A DNA stretch of 64,000 bases, from positions 35,587-99,586 of the forward strand of contig JACPDH010000052.1 in assembly GCA_016184115.1 (NCBI GenBank). Reading direction: 5' to 3'. Positions 9,463-17,765 of the stretch are shown here, piece after piece. This DNA comes from Acidobacteriota bacterium (GTDB lineage: Bacteria > Acidobacteriota > Thermoanaerobaculia > Gp7-AA8). The notes beneath the pieces were generated by a model, which saw only the letters and a list, made by a program, of their open reading frames with translations, ran no database searches and had not been told where the DNA came from. Positions within the stretch are counted from its first letter, which is position 1; every line of letters begins with the position of its first letter. Made by a program: the position numbers and the translations under genes.

Positions 9463-10655
9463 TTCGACGTCACTCCCCGTTTCGCGACGACGACATCGAG
9501 GATCCGCTGTGCCACCATCCCCTTCGAAGACTTCGCGATCGATTCGATCGAGCCGTCGCGTGCGATGACGACGACCTCGTTCTGTGCCGAATCGAATCCT
9601 ATCGACGCGTCGGACACGTCGTTGGCGACGATCAAGTCTGCGTTTTTCCTTTCGAGCTTCTCGCGCGCGTGAGCCACGACGTCGTTGGTTTCCGCGGCGA
9701 ACGCGACGAGGAAAGGCCTGTTCGCGAGCGCGCCGAGCTCCGCAAGAATGTCGGGAGTTTTTCGCAACGTGAGCCGAAGTTCCTCGACTCCCGCCTGCTT
9801 CTTGATCTTTTGCGCTGCGGTGGAATCAGGTGCGAAATCCGCGACCGCCGCTGCCTTCACGACGACGTCGCTCGCGGCGGCGCGCTCCATCACGACTTGA
9901 TACATCTCGGAAGCGCTCGTAATCCTGATCAGTTCCACGCCCGCGGGCGGCTCGAGAGACGTCGGCCCCGATATGAGCGTCACGCGCGCGCCTCGTCGCT
10001 TCGCCGCCGAAGCGATCGCGTAACCCATCTTTCCAGACGACCGATTCGAGATGTAACGGACCGGATCGATCGCCTCACGCGTGGGGCCCGCAGTGACGAG
10101 CACGGACACTCCCTCGAGGTCGCGCGGAACGAGGAGCGCCTTGACGCGCTCGGCGAGGACGACGGGATCTGGCATCCGTCCGGCTCCCTCGTCTCCGCAG
10201 GCGAGAAGGCCCGCGTCGGGCTCGATGACATGAACTCCCCGCGCCTGGAGCGTCGCGATGTTCTGCTGAACCGTCGAGTGTCCTAGCATGTAGGTATTCA
10301 TCGCGGGAGCCACGGCAACGGGTCCGCGGTGCGCGAGCGCGAATGTCGTCAGCGCGTCGTCGGCAATGCCCACGGCGAGTTTCGCGACCACGTTGGCAGT
10401 CGCCGGCGCGATGAGCAGAAGGTCGGCCCACCGCGCGAGCTCGATGTGGTCGACGCCTCCGGTCGATGGATCGCCCCACTGGTCTGTGATTACACCGTGG
10501 TTCGAAACGGCCGCGAGCGAGAGAGGGGAAACGAAACGCGCGGCGTTCGGAGTCAGAATGACCCGAACCGCCGCGCCGGCATCCTGGAGGCGCCGGACGA
10601 GATCAGGGGCCTTGTAGGCCGCTATCCCTCCCGAGACTCCGAGGACGATATTCAC
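9459..10655 (-). CDS. coaBC: Bifunctional phosphopantothenoylcysteine decarboxylase/synthetase
   Basis: CoaBC carries out two successive steps of coenzyme A synthesis: joining 4'-phosphopantothenate to cysteine and decarboxylating the product. The N-terminal CoaC flavoprotein half shows GVSGGIAAYKAPDL at residues 6-19 and the substrate loop PAMNTYM near residue 117. The CoaB half begins after about residue 180 with TAGPTREAIDPVR and has the dimer/ATP-site motif NRSSGKMGYAIA. The length of 398 residues is typical. It overlaps rpoZ upstream and the uracil-DNA glycosylase downstream by 4 nt each, which indicates one operon. Confidence 0.95.
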   Translation of the reverse strand: MNIVLGVSGGIAAYKAPDLVRRLQDAGAAVRVILTPNAARFVSPLSLAAVSNHGVITDQWGDPSTGGVDHIELARWADLLLIAPATANVVAKLAVGIADDALTTFALAHRGPVAVAPAMNTYMLGHSTVQQNIATLQARGVHVIEPDAGLLACGDEGAGRMPDPVVLAERVKALLVPRDLEGVSVLVTAGPTREAIDPVRYISNRSSGKMGYAIASAAKRRGARVTLISGPTSLEPPAGVELIRITSASEMYQVVMERAAASDVVVKAAAVADFAPDSTAAQKIKKQAGVEELRLTLRKTPDILAELGALANRPFLVAFAAETNDVVAHAREKLERKNADLIVANDVSDASIGFDSAQNEVVVIARDGSIESIAKSSKGMVAQRILDVVVAKRGVTSK

Positions 10656-10879
10656 GGCTCTTCCGGAGCGTCGAAGCCGAGGATGTCAGTCTCAGGCTCC
10701 GGAGGCGTCAGCTGCCACTTCACATCGCCGTGCTGGATCTCGCCCATCGCGATCCGCGTCGGCTTGCGTCCCTTGCCGCGATACTTCGGCGAAGGGTTCT
10801 GGATGAGCTGCTCGGCCCGCTTCGAGACGAGAATCACGTAACGGAACCTGCTGTCGATACCCTCAGGCAGTCTATCCAC
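10652..10879 (-). CDS. rpoZ: RNA polymerase omega subunit
   Basis: Omega helps assemble the beta-prime subunit into RNA polymerase. The 75-residue product begins MDRLPEGIDSRFRYVILVSKRAEQL, with the conserved FRYVILVSKRAEQL helix. Downstream RGKGRKPTRIAMGEI matches the second conserved block of omega. The start is GTG at 10879, directly after the gmk stop TGA and behind a good GGGAGGAC ribosome-binding site. The gmk-rpoZ-coaBC order is conserved in many bacteria and supports the call. Confidence 0.93.
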   Translation of the reverse strand: MDRLPEGIDSRFRYVILVSKRAEQLIQNPSPKYRGKGRKPTRIAMGEIQHGDVKWQLTPPEPETDILGFDAPEEP

Positions 10880-11548
10880 TCAGTCCTCCCGGAAGCGGTG
10901 CGCGAGCTCCTTGATGGTCTGCCTCGCTCCGCTCGATTGTAGTTTCCGCGCGATGATCGCCGCCTTGAGACAGTCGGTCGCGATCTCGACGTCATCGTTG
11001 ATGATCACGTAGTCGTAGAACTGGATTCCATGCTCGACTTCGCGACGCGCTTCCGCGAGTCGCATCTGAATCTGCTCCTCGCTGTTCATGGCGCGACTGC
11101 GGATTCGTGCTTCGAGCTCCTCGAATGACGGCGTGAATACGAACACGCTCACGGAACGCGGTCGCAACGATTCATTCGAAGCGATCTGTCGAGCCCCCTG
11201 CACGTCGATGTCGAGAATGACGTCCTGCCCTTCGGCAAGGCGCGCTTCGACCTCGCGAACCGAGGTCCCGTACATGTGCCCATGAACGTTGGCCCACTCG
11301 ATAAATTCCCCGTGGTTAGCCATTTGCAGGAACTCGTCGCTCGAAACGAAGTGGTACGCGACCCCTTCATCCTCCCCCGTTCTCGGGTCGCGCGTCGTGT
11401 GCGAAACGGAGAAGTGGAGCGGGTTTCCCATCCCGACGAAGTACTCCCTCACATGGCTCACGAGCGTGGTCTTGCCGGCGCCGGAGGGTCCGGAAACTAC
11501 GATGAGCGTCCCCGAAGGCGAAATGTTGATCGACGACCTACTCGACAT
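10880..11548 (-). CDS. gmk: Guanylate kinase
   Basis: It phosphorylates GMP to GDP using ATP. The product has 222 residues, with the P-loop GPSGAGKTT near residues 19-27, the GMP-binding region HTTRDPRTGEDEGVAYHF at about residues 50-67, and the conserved DIDVQGARQI segment near residue 113. It overlaps the yicC stop by 11 nt and abuts rpoZ, so it belongs to the yicC-gmk-rpoZ-coaBC operon. Confidence 0.96.
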   Translation of the reverse strand: MSSRSSINISPSGTLIVVSGPSGAGKTTLVSHVREYFVGMGNPLHFSVSHTTRDPRTGEDEGVAYHFVSSDEFLQMANHGEFIEWANVHGHMYGTSVREVEARLAEGQDVILDIDVQGARQIASNESLRPRSVSVFVFTPSFEELEARIRSRAMNSEEQIQMRLAEARREVEHGIQFYDYVIINDDVEIATDCLKAAIIARKLQSSGARQTIKELAHRFRED

Positions 11549-12425
11549 TCTGTACCTGCTCCCGGATCCGCTCGATCTCGGCCTTCAGCTCGACGACGGC
11601 ATTGCGGAGCTCGGACGATTTCGACTTGGATCCGAGCGTGTTGATCTCGCGAAGGATCTCCTGACAGAGGAAGTCGAGACGTTTCCCGCTCGGCTCTTTC
11701 CCCGCGAGTGCCGCATCGAACTGATCGAAATGCGAAAGCATGCGCGAAAGCTCCTCGGCGACATCGCCCTTCTCGACCATCATGACCGTCTCGACCGCGA
11801 GCCGGTCCGCAGGAATCTCCAGTCCCGCCTGCGCCGCAATTTCCTGCACGCGCGTGCGATAGAGATCGAGGAGCTCTGCGACGAGCCCGTCACGCCGGCC
11901 GAGAAGCGCTTCGCGCCGTTCGCGCATCGCGCGGATTCGCGTTGCCATGTCGTCCCGCAGCGACTCCCCTTCCTTCGCTCGCATTGCGCGCAACGAATCG
12001 AGCGCCGCGCGAACGACCGCCGCGAACTGCTCCTTCTCCACGTCTTCGAGCTCCGCATCGTTCGCCTCGACCTGGATGAAGTCGGGAACCCGAAGCAGAT
12101 CTCCCGCCGTCATCCGGTGAAGGCCAAACTCGCTGACGACTTCATTGAGCTTCGGGACGAGCGCCCGCGCGATCTGCTGGTCTACTCGCACCGTCCACTC
12201 AGGATCCTTCACCCTCTGCGCGCGTACCGAGATGTCGATCTTCCCGCGCGACATCGCTTCCGACGCGATCGCGCGAACGTGTGATTCGAGCTCCCAAAGA
12301 AACTCAGGCAGCCGTACCGACACTTCGAGATAGCGGTGATTGACACTCTTCGCCGTGACCGTGACGTGAAACCGACCGCCGACAGTCGCCGAGGCCCGGC
12401 CGAAGCCGGTCATGCTGTTGACCAT
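11538..12425 (-). CDS. yicC: YicC family endoribonuclease/RNA-turnover protein
   Basis: YicC-type proteins are RNases or RNA-degradation adaptors, often encoded beside gmk. The 295-residue product opens with the family signature MVNSMTGFGRAS and has SVNHRYLEVSVRLPEF near residues 27-42. It ends with the conserved block FLCQEILREINTLGSKS followed by a helix containing ELKAEIERIREQVQN. The ATG at 12425 begins exactly at the signature. It is the first gene of its operon; the divergent ELWxxDGT gene starts 240 bp away. Confidence 0.93.
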   Translation of the reverse strand: MVNSMTGFGRASATVGGRFHVTVTAKSVNHRYLEVSVRLPEFLWELESHVRAIASEAMSRGKIDISVRAQRVKDPEWTVRVDQQIARALVPKLNEVVSEFGLHRMTAGDLLRVPDFIQVEANDAELEDVEKEQFAAVVRAALDSLRAMRAKEGESLRDDMATRIRAMRERREALLGRRDGLVAELLDLYRTRVQEIAAQAGLEIPADRLAVETVMMVEKGDVAEELSRMLSHFDQFDAALAGKEPSGKRLDFLCQEILREINTLGSKSKSSELRNAVVELKAEIERIREQVQNVE

Positions 12426-12647
12426 TCGTTAATCCCCTGAAGCCGTGAGCTTTATACCAGAAGTTGGGCCGTTTACCTCCACAGGGCTGGCGACGCCAGT
12501 CTCCGTCACGTCGACTGGTTCGTTGCGATGGCGCGTCATTGCTTGACGATGCTTCTTGGTCGTCCCGGCAGTGCCAGGCCACGCGGGACTCCCGAAGCAT
12601 CGCTCAACGCGTCGTGATGCGAAGCACTAGGGCCTCTCGAGGGTCCT

Positions 12648-12655
12648 GCTATAGT
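12648..12655 (+). promoter_or_regulatory. Extended -10 promoter for the ELWxxDGT gene
   Basis: TGCTATAGT fits an extended -10 element (TGN-TATAAT-like). Transcription would start near 12662, only about 4 nt before the ATG at 12666, so the mRNA would be leaderless or nearly so. This agrees with the absence of a Shine-Dalgarno sequence. No convincing -35 was seen. The rest of 12426-12647 shows nothing else I can name. Confidence 0.4.
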
Positions 12656-12665
12656 CGCGAGCCGC

Positions 12666-15242
12666 ATGAATCGCCTGTTCCTCAACGCCGCCCTCTTCGT
12701 CGTGCTAGGCACCTCCGCCTTAGCCAATCCATATCTGGTGGAGGATCTTAATGACACGACTGCGCCTAGAGACTCCGACCCATGGTTTCTCGGAAATGCC
12801 GGAGCCTTAAGTTTCTTCGCGGGAACCTCGCCCGGAACGGGCCAGGAACTCTGGGTCACCGACGGATCGAGCAGGGGAACACAGTTGGTTGTCGATCTCG
12901 CGCCCGGCAGCGCCAGCGCTCAGATCGGCGCCTCAGCGGGAACTGCGGGCGGTTCGATCCTATTCAACGCATCACCCGGAGGCTCGGCGGGACTTTGGGT
13001 TTCGGACGGAACCGCCGTCGGCACACGACGCCTGCTCGCCACGAAGGAGTCGGTCAGTGGCGTCGGCTCGCTCCACGGCAAAGCCTGGTTCATCGCCACC
13101 ACTGCGGAAACCGGCCGCGAACTGTTCCACACCGACGGAACGCCGCAGAGAACGGTCGCCTTCGACCTGACTCCAGGATCCGACGGCTCGGCAGTGTCGT
13201 GGGTGCGATTCTTGGACGAGTCGATCCTCTTCTTCGCAACCTCACCGCTCGGCAGCGGGCTGCATCGGTCCGATGGCACCGCAGTCGGCACGACGTTCGT
13301 CGAAGCGGGACCCTACCCGACCTCGGCTATCGCGATCGGCCGTCGGATGATCTTCCTTCGCCGAACGTCCGGCGCGGTGTCATCCGAGCTCTGGCTCAGC
13401 GACGGGAGTTCGGCGGGAACGATACCGATCGCGTCGATTCCCGATTCTTCATCGTCGCCCGCGAGGATCCGTGGCGTCCTCGGAGGAAAGGCGTTTCTTT
13501 CGGCAATCGGTGCCCAATCGATCCAGGAGCTCTGGGTGACGGACGGCTCGGTAAGTGGAACTCACGTCGTCGCAGCGATCGATGGCCCCCCGGCGTTCGG
13601 CGCCTCGACGAGCTCCGCGTTTTACTTCTTCACACGCGCGGCAGCGCCACCCGGAGGGCGCTCGTTGTGGATGACCGATGGAACCACAGCAGGGACCAGG
13701 CTGCTTCGCACGATCGATGGCTTGAGCTCGCTCGAACTCGTCGCCTGGGGAGACACGATCTTCTTCGCGCAGAACGATCCCGCCACCGGCAGCGAGCTCT
13801 GGCGCACCGACGGCACCCAGGAGGGAACCCGCATGGTGGCCGACATCGCGCCGGGTTCGAGCTCATCGCTGAGCTTCTGGTCGGTCCTGGCAAGAGCCGA
13901 CGGGTTATTGATCCGCGCCACCGATCGCAAATCCGGGAACGAGCCATGGTTCACCGACGGAACAGCGGTCGGGACGCGCCTGGTTCGCAACGTCGCCAAA
14001 GACCTGAACCGATCCAGCCGCCCCCGGAACATAGCCGTTCGAGGCGAGACGCTTTTCTTCTTTGCGGACGACGCGGAAGGCCTCGCGCTCTGTACTTTCT
14101 CCGAGCGGGACGGCAGCCGGCGAGTCGTAAGCGTCAACCGCCCGTATGGAACCCAAGACGGCGTTGTGTCGGGGGACCTCTACTATTTCTCACAGGGCGT
14201 CCTTCCCCGAGTCGAACTGTGGCGAAGCGACGGCACGGCCGAGGGCACGTTCAAGCTACGAGGACTCACCGAGTCGAGGTACTTCGATCAACTCGTTCCG
14301 TTCCGCGGAGGGCTCCTCTTTTCGGCCGACGACCCTGAACATGGCCTCGAGCCGTGGTTCACTGACGGGACGGTGGCGGGAACACGCATGATCGCCGATC
14401 TCGCGCCGGGCTCCAGCGGCTCGATGGGGTACGCAGAGATGTTCGCCGCGTCGGACAGATATGCGTATCTCTTCGCCGCAAACGCAATCTGGCGGACGGA
14501 CCTGACGCAGGACGGCACGATCAAGCTGATCGGCGGCAAGGCCGAGGGCGAGAGGTTCGACTACGGTGGGCCGTTCGGCGAACTGGCTGGAACGGTCTAC
14601 TTCATCAACAGGCTCCATGACTCCGCCTTTTCGCTGTGGGCCACGGACGGAACACCAGCAGGAACCCAACGAGTGGTCGTGATCGAGGGACATGACCCTC
14701 CGTATCACCTCCGCAGCTCCGGCACGCGTCTCTTTTTCCTCACTCAGACTTCAGGAGTCTGGTCAAGCGACGGGACGAAGGACGGAACGCTCATGGTGAG
14801 CCCAACGCGGGCTGGCTGGTGCGCCTTCAAGGATGCCGAGTCGTTCGCAACCTTGAATGGGATCTTCTACTGGGTGTCTCAATTCGAGAGCCAGGTCGGG
14901 CTCTGGAGGAGCGACGGGACGGCGGCCGGTACATATCAGCTGTCGGGCGGCCCTTGGGGATCTGGCGCGTGTGGCGACGCCGCGCCACTAGTCGCCGCCG
15001 ACGATCAGCTCTACTTTGCCGGATGGGATGCAGCGAACGGCTTCGAGCTCTGGCGCAGCGATGGAACGACCGAGGGCACCGGGCGGCTCGCCGACATCAC
15101 CCCGGGCGAAACGGGTTCGGACCCGAGAGAATTGCGACTGTTAGGCTCGCGGATCTATTTCCGAGCCTATGCGCCAGAGACGGGAATCGAGCTCTTCAGC
15201 TACGGCCTGAGTTCCCCGCGCAGGAGAGGGGCTCACAGGTAG
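12666..15242 (+). CDS. Exported ELWxxDGT-repeat protein
   Basis: The 858-residue product has a signal peptide (MNRLFLNAALFVVLGTSALA) and then about 17 copies of the ELWxxDGT repeat, spaced roughly 45-50 residues apart from residue 60 to the end. Examples are ELWVTDGSSRGTQ, EPWFTDGTAVGTR and ELWRSDGTAEGTF. These repeats form a beta-propeller-like surface or secreted protein of unknown function, frequent in Acidobacteriota, Myxococcota and Planctomycetes. A few repeats are degenerate (ELFHTDG, LHRSDG, IWRTDLT). It is transcribed divergently from yicC. No anchor, sorting signal or catalytic motif is visible. Confidence 0.88.
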   Translation: MNRLFLNAALFVVLGTSALANPYLVEDLNDTTAPRDSDPWFLGNAGALSFFAGTSPGTGQELWVTDGSSRGTQLVVDLAPGSASAQIGASAGTAGGSILFNASPGGSAGLWVSDGTAVGTRRLLATKESVSGVGSLHGKAWFIATTAETGRELFHTDGTPQRTVAFDLTPGSDGSAVSWVRFLDESILFFATSPLGSGLHRSDGTAVGTTFVEAGPYPTSAIAIGRRMIFLRRTSGAVSSELWLSDGSSAGTIPIASIPDSSSSPARIRGVLGGKAFLSAIGAQSIQELWVTDGSVSGTHVVAAIDGPPAFGASTSSAFYFFTRAAAPPGGRSLWMTDGTTAGTRLLRTIDGLSSLELVAWGDTIFFAQNDPATGSELWRTDGTQEGTRMVADIAPGSSSSLSFWSVLARADGLLIRATDRKSGNEPWFTDGTAVGTRLVRNVAKDLNRSSRPRNIAVRGETLFFFADDAEGLALCTFSERDGSRRVVSVNRPYGTQDGVVSGDLYYFSQGVLPRVELWRSDGTAEGTFKLRGLTESRYFDQLVPFRGGLLFSADDPEHGLEPWFTDGTVAGTRMIADLAPGSSGSMGYAEMFAASDRYAYLFAANAIWRTDLTQDGTIKLIGGKAEGERFDYGGPFGELAGTVYFINRLHDSAFSLWATDGTPAGTQRVVVIEGHDPPYHLRSSGTRLFFLTQTSGVWSSDGTKDGTLMVSPTRAGWCAFKDAESFATLNGIFYWVSQFESQVGLWRSDGTAAGTYQLSGGPWGSGACGDAAPLVAADDQLYFAGWDAANGFELWRSDGTTEGTGRLADITPGETGSDPRELRLLGSRIYFRAYAPETGIELFSYGLSSPRRRGAHR

Positions 15243-15800
15243 CAGGCTCCGCCGCGGGCTCAGTCAAGCCTCTCGCCTTGAGTGCAACGATCCAGCCGGA
15301 TTCACGGTTCGGAGACTTCGCTGCCATACGCGCAGTCGGCGAGACGTGGATGGCCGGGCCCCGCGCTCCAACCGAACGCTTGACGCGCTACGCGAGCGCG
15401 CAAGCCCACCGCTCCGCATCATCGACGGAGTCAGAACGATCCGACATTGTCGACCTCGGCGCTTCTACTCCATCACCAGTGACCTGTTTGACTCGTCCTC
15501 ATGCATCGTCGTGCGAACGGCAAGTCCTGAAGCGCCGTGCGTTGACGCACTTCGCGCCGCGCCCCTTACCACCATGGAGCCAGCGAGCTCCTTGCCCACG
15601 GCACGGCGCTCGCGTTCGGCCGCTGGCGTAACGGCTGCGATCTCGCCGCCGGTGCCTTCGCCGAATATTGCCAGGCGGAACTCAAAAACGGCGAACAGCG
15701 CGAGGCGCTCGACATCATCCTTGGACGCATTCGTCGGACGCCGTGAATCTCCCACGGCAATCCCCGTTGGAGTTCTACCCGCCGGTGTCGTCTGACACAA
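15243..15800 (+). pseudogene. Gene-free stretch with a possible decayed coding remnant
   Basis: No intact gene fits here. The most protein-like piece is a plus-strand frame between stop codons at about 15542 and 15745 that ends ELLAHGTALAFGRWRNGCD...ALDIILGRIRRTP. It has coding-like composition but no ATG, GTG or TTG start. An upstream stretch in another frame (around 15370-15440) also looks residue-balanced. Together they may be the frameshifted remains of one gene. I cannot name the family, and ordinary GC-rich spurious frames are a real alternative. Confidence 0.3.
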
Positions 15801-15832
15801 AACCGCACCGCGTCCGAGGGCGCGGTGCGGTT
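15801..15832 (-). terminator. Terminator after the octaheme cytochrome gene
   Basis: A perfect 12-bp inverted repeat (AACCGCACCGCG at 15801-15812 and its complement at 15821-15832) flanks an 8-nt loop. On the minus strand it is followed by TTGTGT. It sits 37 bp after the cytochrome stop codon and so closes the six-gene respiratory operon. It could also stop plus-strand transcription from the opposite side. Confidence 0.8.
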
Positions 15833-15868
15833 CCTATTTCCTTCGGAAAATCGGGGCTCGAGTCGGTG

Positions 15869-17236
15869 CTACCACTCTTCCTTCTGCTTCTCGAGCACCT
15901 TCGTAACGTAGGTTTCCGGATTCGTCAGCTTCGCAACTTCCGCGTCGGAGTAGCCGAGATCCTTGAAATTCAGCGCACCGCCAACGGTGTGGCACTGAAA
16001 GCAGGTCAGAGCGTTCTCCTTCGTCACAAGATGGCTGCTGCCGAAGTAGAGCGTTTGCCATCCGGGGGTAGGCTCATAGTCCTTGATTCCGAGCGTGCTC
16101 GCCGCGGAGGCCACTCCGGCGAGCACGTCGCCGGTCGCCATTGGCGGGGCAAAGTCCATCGAGAGCAGCTGACCGCTCTTCTTGTCGAAGAACGCCTTAC
16201 CCTGGTAGACCTTGAACGGGTAGATCTTGCTCGTCCCGTCGTTTCGGCTTCCATCGGGGCCGATGAAGTGAGGCGTGTTCCGTACCCGCAGGTTGTACCA
16301 CGCATAAACGGGCTTTGTGGAATTCGCCTCGGCCTGAATCGTGCCGGGTTCATAAAACTTGTCGGCACCCTGCTCCCACCTGGTGAAGTCCTTCGCCATC
16401 GTCCCGCCGGTGCGGGGAATGTGGCAAGTCTGGCAGGCAAGTTTCGCTGTGTGCCTGTTGTAGTCCTGGTCTGCGTGAGGCTCCGCGCCATGGCAATCGC
16501 TGCACGCGACGCGCAGTCCGTCATTCGCCCACGTGTTAGGGTCGAAGCCGGTAGGCAGCTTGTGGTTCTGCGCCTTGTGACAATCGACGCACGTCATCCC
16601 CATCGCCGCGTGAACGTCGTTCTCCCTCGTGAATTCGAATCCCCGCTTTACGTAGATGCCGCCACCTGCTCGCTCATGGCAGACCATGCAGTTCTTCGCA
16701 GCCGGCCTCCCCACCGCCAGCGCCGCCGCGGTGGAGCGGTCCTGCCCCATCACGACCTGACCCTTCCCGTCCTTGAAGGGCACTCGCTTCGTGAAGTCGT
16801 ATGCTGACGAGTGACAGACGAGGCAGTCGATCGCATTCTCGGCCTCGGGACCCGTGCTTCCGACATCGCTCAGGTGGTTCCCGGGATGGCAGGTATTGCA
16901 CCCCGTGAACTTGCTCTTCCCCGTCTCCGGGTTCACGGGAATCTCCTTCAGGTTGTTCACGACGTCGTTCCCGTTGCACATCGTGTAGATGCGGTTGAAC
17001 ATCCCGTACTCTTTCTCCGCATCCAGGCCATCGACATTCGTCACGGGCGACGCGTGCTTCCAGTGGACCGTCGAAAGGAGCTCCTTCGCCTTGCCGGGAT
17101 GACACTCCTCGCACGTGGACGGTCCGTTGTACCCGCTCGCCTCGATCGACGCCCTGCCGGGATGCTCCTCGGCCAGTCCCGGAGCTGTTGCAAGGGATGC
17201 GAGCGCGAGCGCCATCAGCAAACCACGGATCTTCAT
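15869..17236 (-). CDS. Octaheme cytochrome c, tetrathionate-reductase-family-like
   Basis: The 455-residue exported product has a signal peptide (residues 1-22, ending GLAEE) and eight CXXCH heme-binding motifs. Their first cysteines are at about 42, 113, 138, 183, 216, 235, 258 and 402. The long gap before the eighth heme and the N-terminal CEECHPGKAKELLSTVHWKH block resemble the octaheme tetrathionate reductase (OTR) family, in which one heme carries an active site. OTR-type enzymes can reduce tetrathionate, nitrite or hydroxylamine in vitro. Here the protein may be a terminal reductase or an electron shuttle. It is the last gene of the Mo-FeS-NrfD-porin operon and is followed by a strong terminator. 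The substrate is not readable from sequence. Confidence 0.85.
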   Translation of the reverse strand: MKIRGLLMALALASLATAPGLAEEHPGRASIEASGYNGPSTCEECHPGKAKELLSTVHWKHASPVTNVDGLDAEKEYGMFNRIYTMCNGNDVVNNLKEIPVNPETGKSKFTGCNTCHPGNHLSDVGSTGPEAENAIDCLVCHSSAYDFTKRVPFKDGKGQVVMGQDRSTAAALAVGRPAAKNCMVCHERAGGGIYVKRGFEFTRENDVHAAMGMTCVDCHKAQNHKLPTGFDPNTWANDGLRVACSDCHGAEPHADQDYNRHTAKLACQTCHIPRTGGTMAKDFTRWEQGADKFYEPGTIQAEANSTKPVYAWYNLRVRNTPHFIGPDGSRNDGTSKIYPFKVYQGKAFFDKKSGQLLSMDFAPPMATGDVLAGVASAASTLGIKDYEPTPGWQTLYFGSSHLVTKENALTCFQCHTVGGALNFKDLGYSDAEVAKLTNPETYVTKVLEKQKEEW

Positions 17237-17322
17237 CGTTCGTTCTCGCTTTCGGTTGTTTGGCTTCTCGTGATCGCCGCGCGCCGCCCCGAACCTTGTG
17301 GCCGGAAACGGCGCGCGTGAGA

Positions 17323-17649
17323 TCAGCAGCCGGCAGTCTTGCGGAAATAGTTGCTGACGTTCTTGCCGTCAACTGACTTGTACTTGCAGCGGATCTCGTC
17401 CCCTTCGACGATGCGATGGTCCTTGAACTTGTCGAGTGTGAGCTCGTCGTTGATCACGATCTCGACGAGTTTCTCCGTCTTCGTGTCCTTGAGGATCGCC
17501 GTCGCCGTCGTTGCAGCAGGACCGGCGATCTTGATCTTCGTGATGACTCCCACCAGCTTCATTTCGGCCGACTGCGCGAGTACGGTCATCGAGAACGCGC
17601 AGACGGCGAACAACGTGGCAACCGCCAGCACGAGAGTTCGCTTCTTCAT
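17323..17649 (-). CDS. Small exported protein of unknown function
   Basis: The ATG at 17649 follows a strong GGAAGGAG ribosome-binding site, giving 108 residues. A signal peptide (MKKRTLVLAVATLFAVCAFSM, with cleavage near VLAQS) precedes about 80 mature residues. The mature part reads as a small beta-barrel or OB-like domain: strands around MKLVGVITKIKIAG, TATAILKD and KLVEIVIND, then DEIRCKYKSVDGKNV. The only mature cysteines are in DEIRCKY and at the last residue. It lies between the porin and octaheme genes in the respiratory operon, which suggests a periplasmic or outer-membrane accessory role. I know no named family with confidence. Confidence 0.75.
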   Translation of the reverse strand: MKKRTLVLAVATLFAVCAFSMTVLAQSAEMKLVGVITKIKIAGPAATTATAILKDTKTEKLVEIVINDELTLDKFKDHRIVEGDEIRCKYKSVDGKNVSNYFRKTAGC

Positions 17650-17671
17650 TTCGATTCTCCTTCCAAGGGGT

Positions 17672-17693
17672 GCCGGACCGAGTGTGGTCCGGC
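17672..17693 (-). promoter_or_regulatory. Intercistronic hairpin before the small exported protein
   Basis: A perfect 8-bp stem (GCCGGACC / GGTCCGGC) with a 6-nt loop lies about 10 nt upstream of the ribosome-binding site of the small exported protein. In the operon mRNA it could protect the 5' end of a processed transcript or tune translation. Confidence 0.45.
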
Positions 17694-17726
17694 GGTTTGC
17701 GCCCGAGGCGTATTCGCTCCCGAGCT

Positions 17727-17750
17727 GGGCGGGGACTTCCGCCCCCGCCC
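17727..17750 (-). promoter_or_regulatory. Intercistronic hairpin just after the porin gene
   Basis: An 8-bp GC-only stem (GGGCGGGG / CCCCGCCC) with an 8-nt loop begins 15 nt after the porin stop on the minus strand. There is no U-tract, so it looks like an mRNA-stabilising 3' stem or a partial attenuator and not a full terminator. It would let the porin be expressed at a different level from the downstream genes. Confidence 0.45.
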
Positions 17751-17765
17751 TAACAGGCGCGTCGG

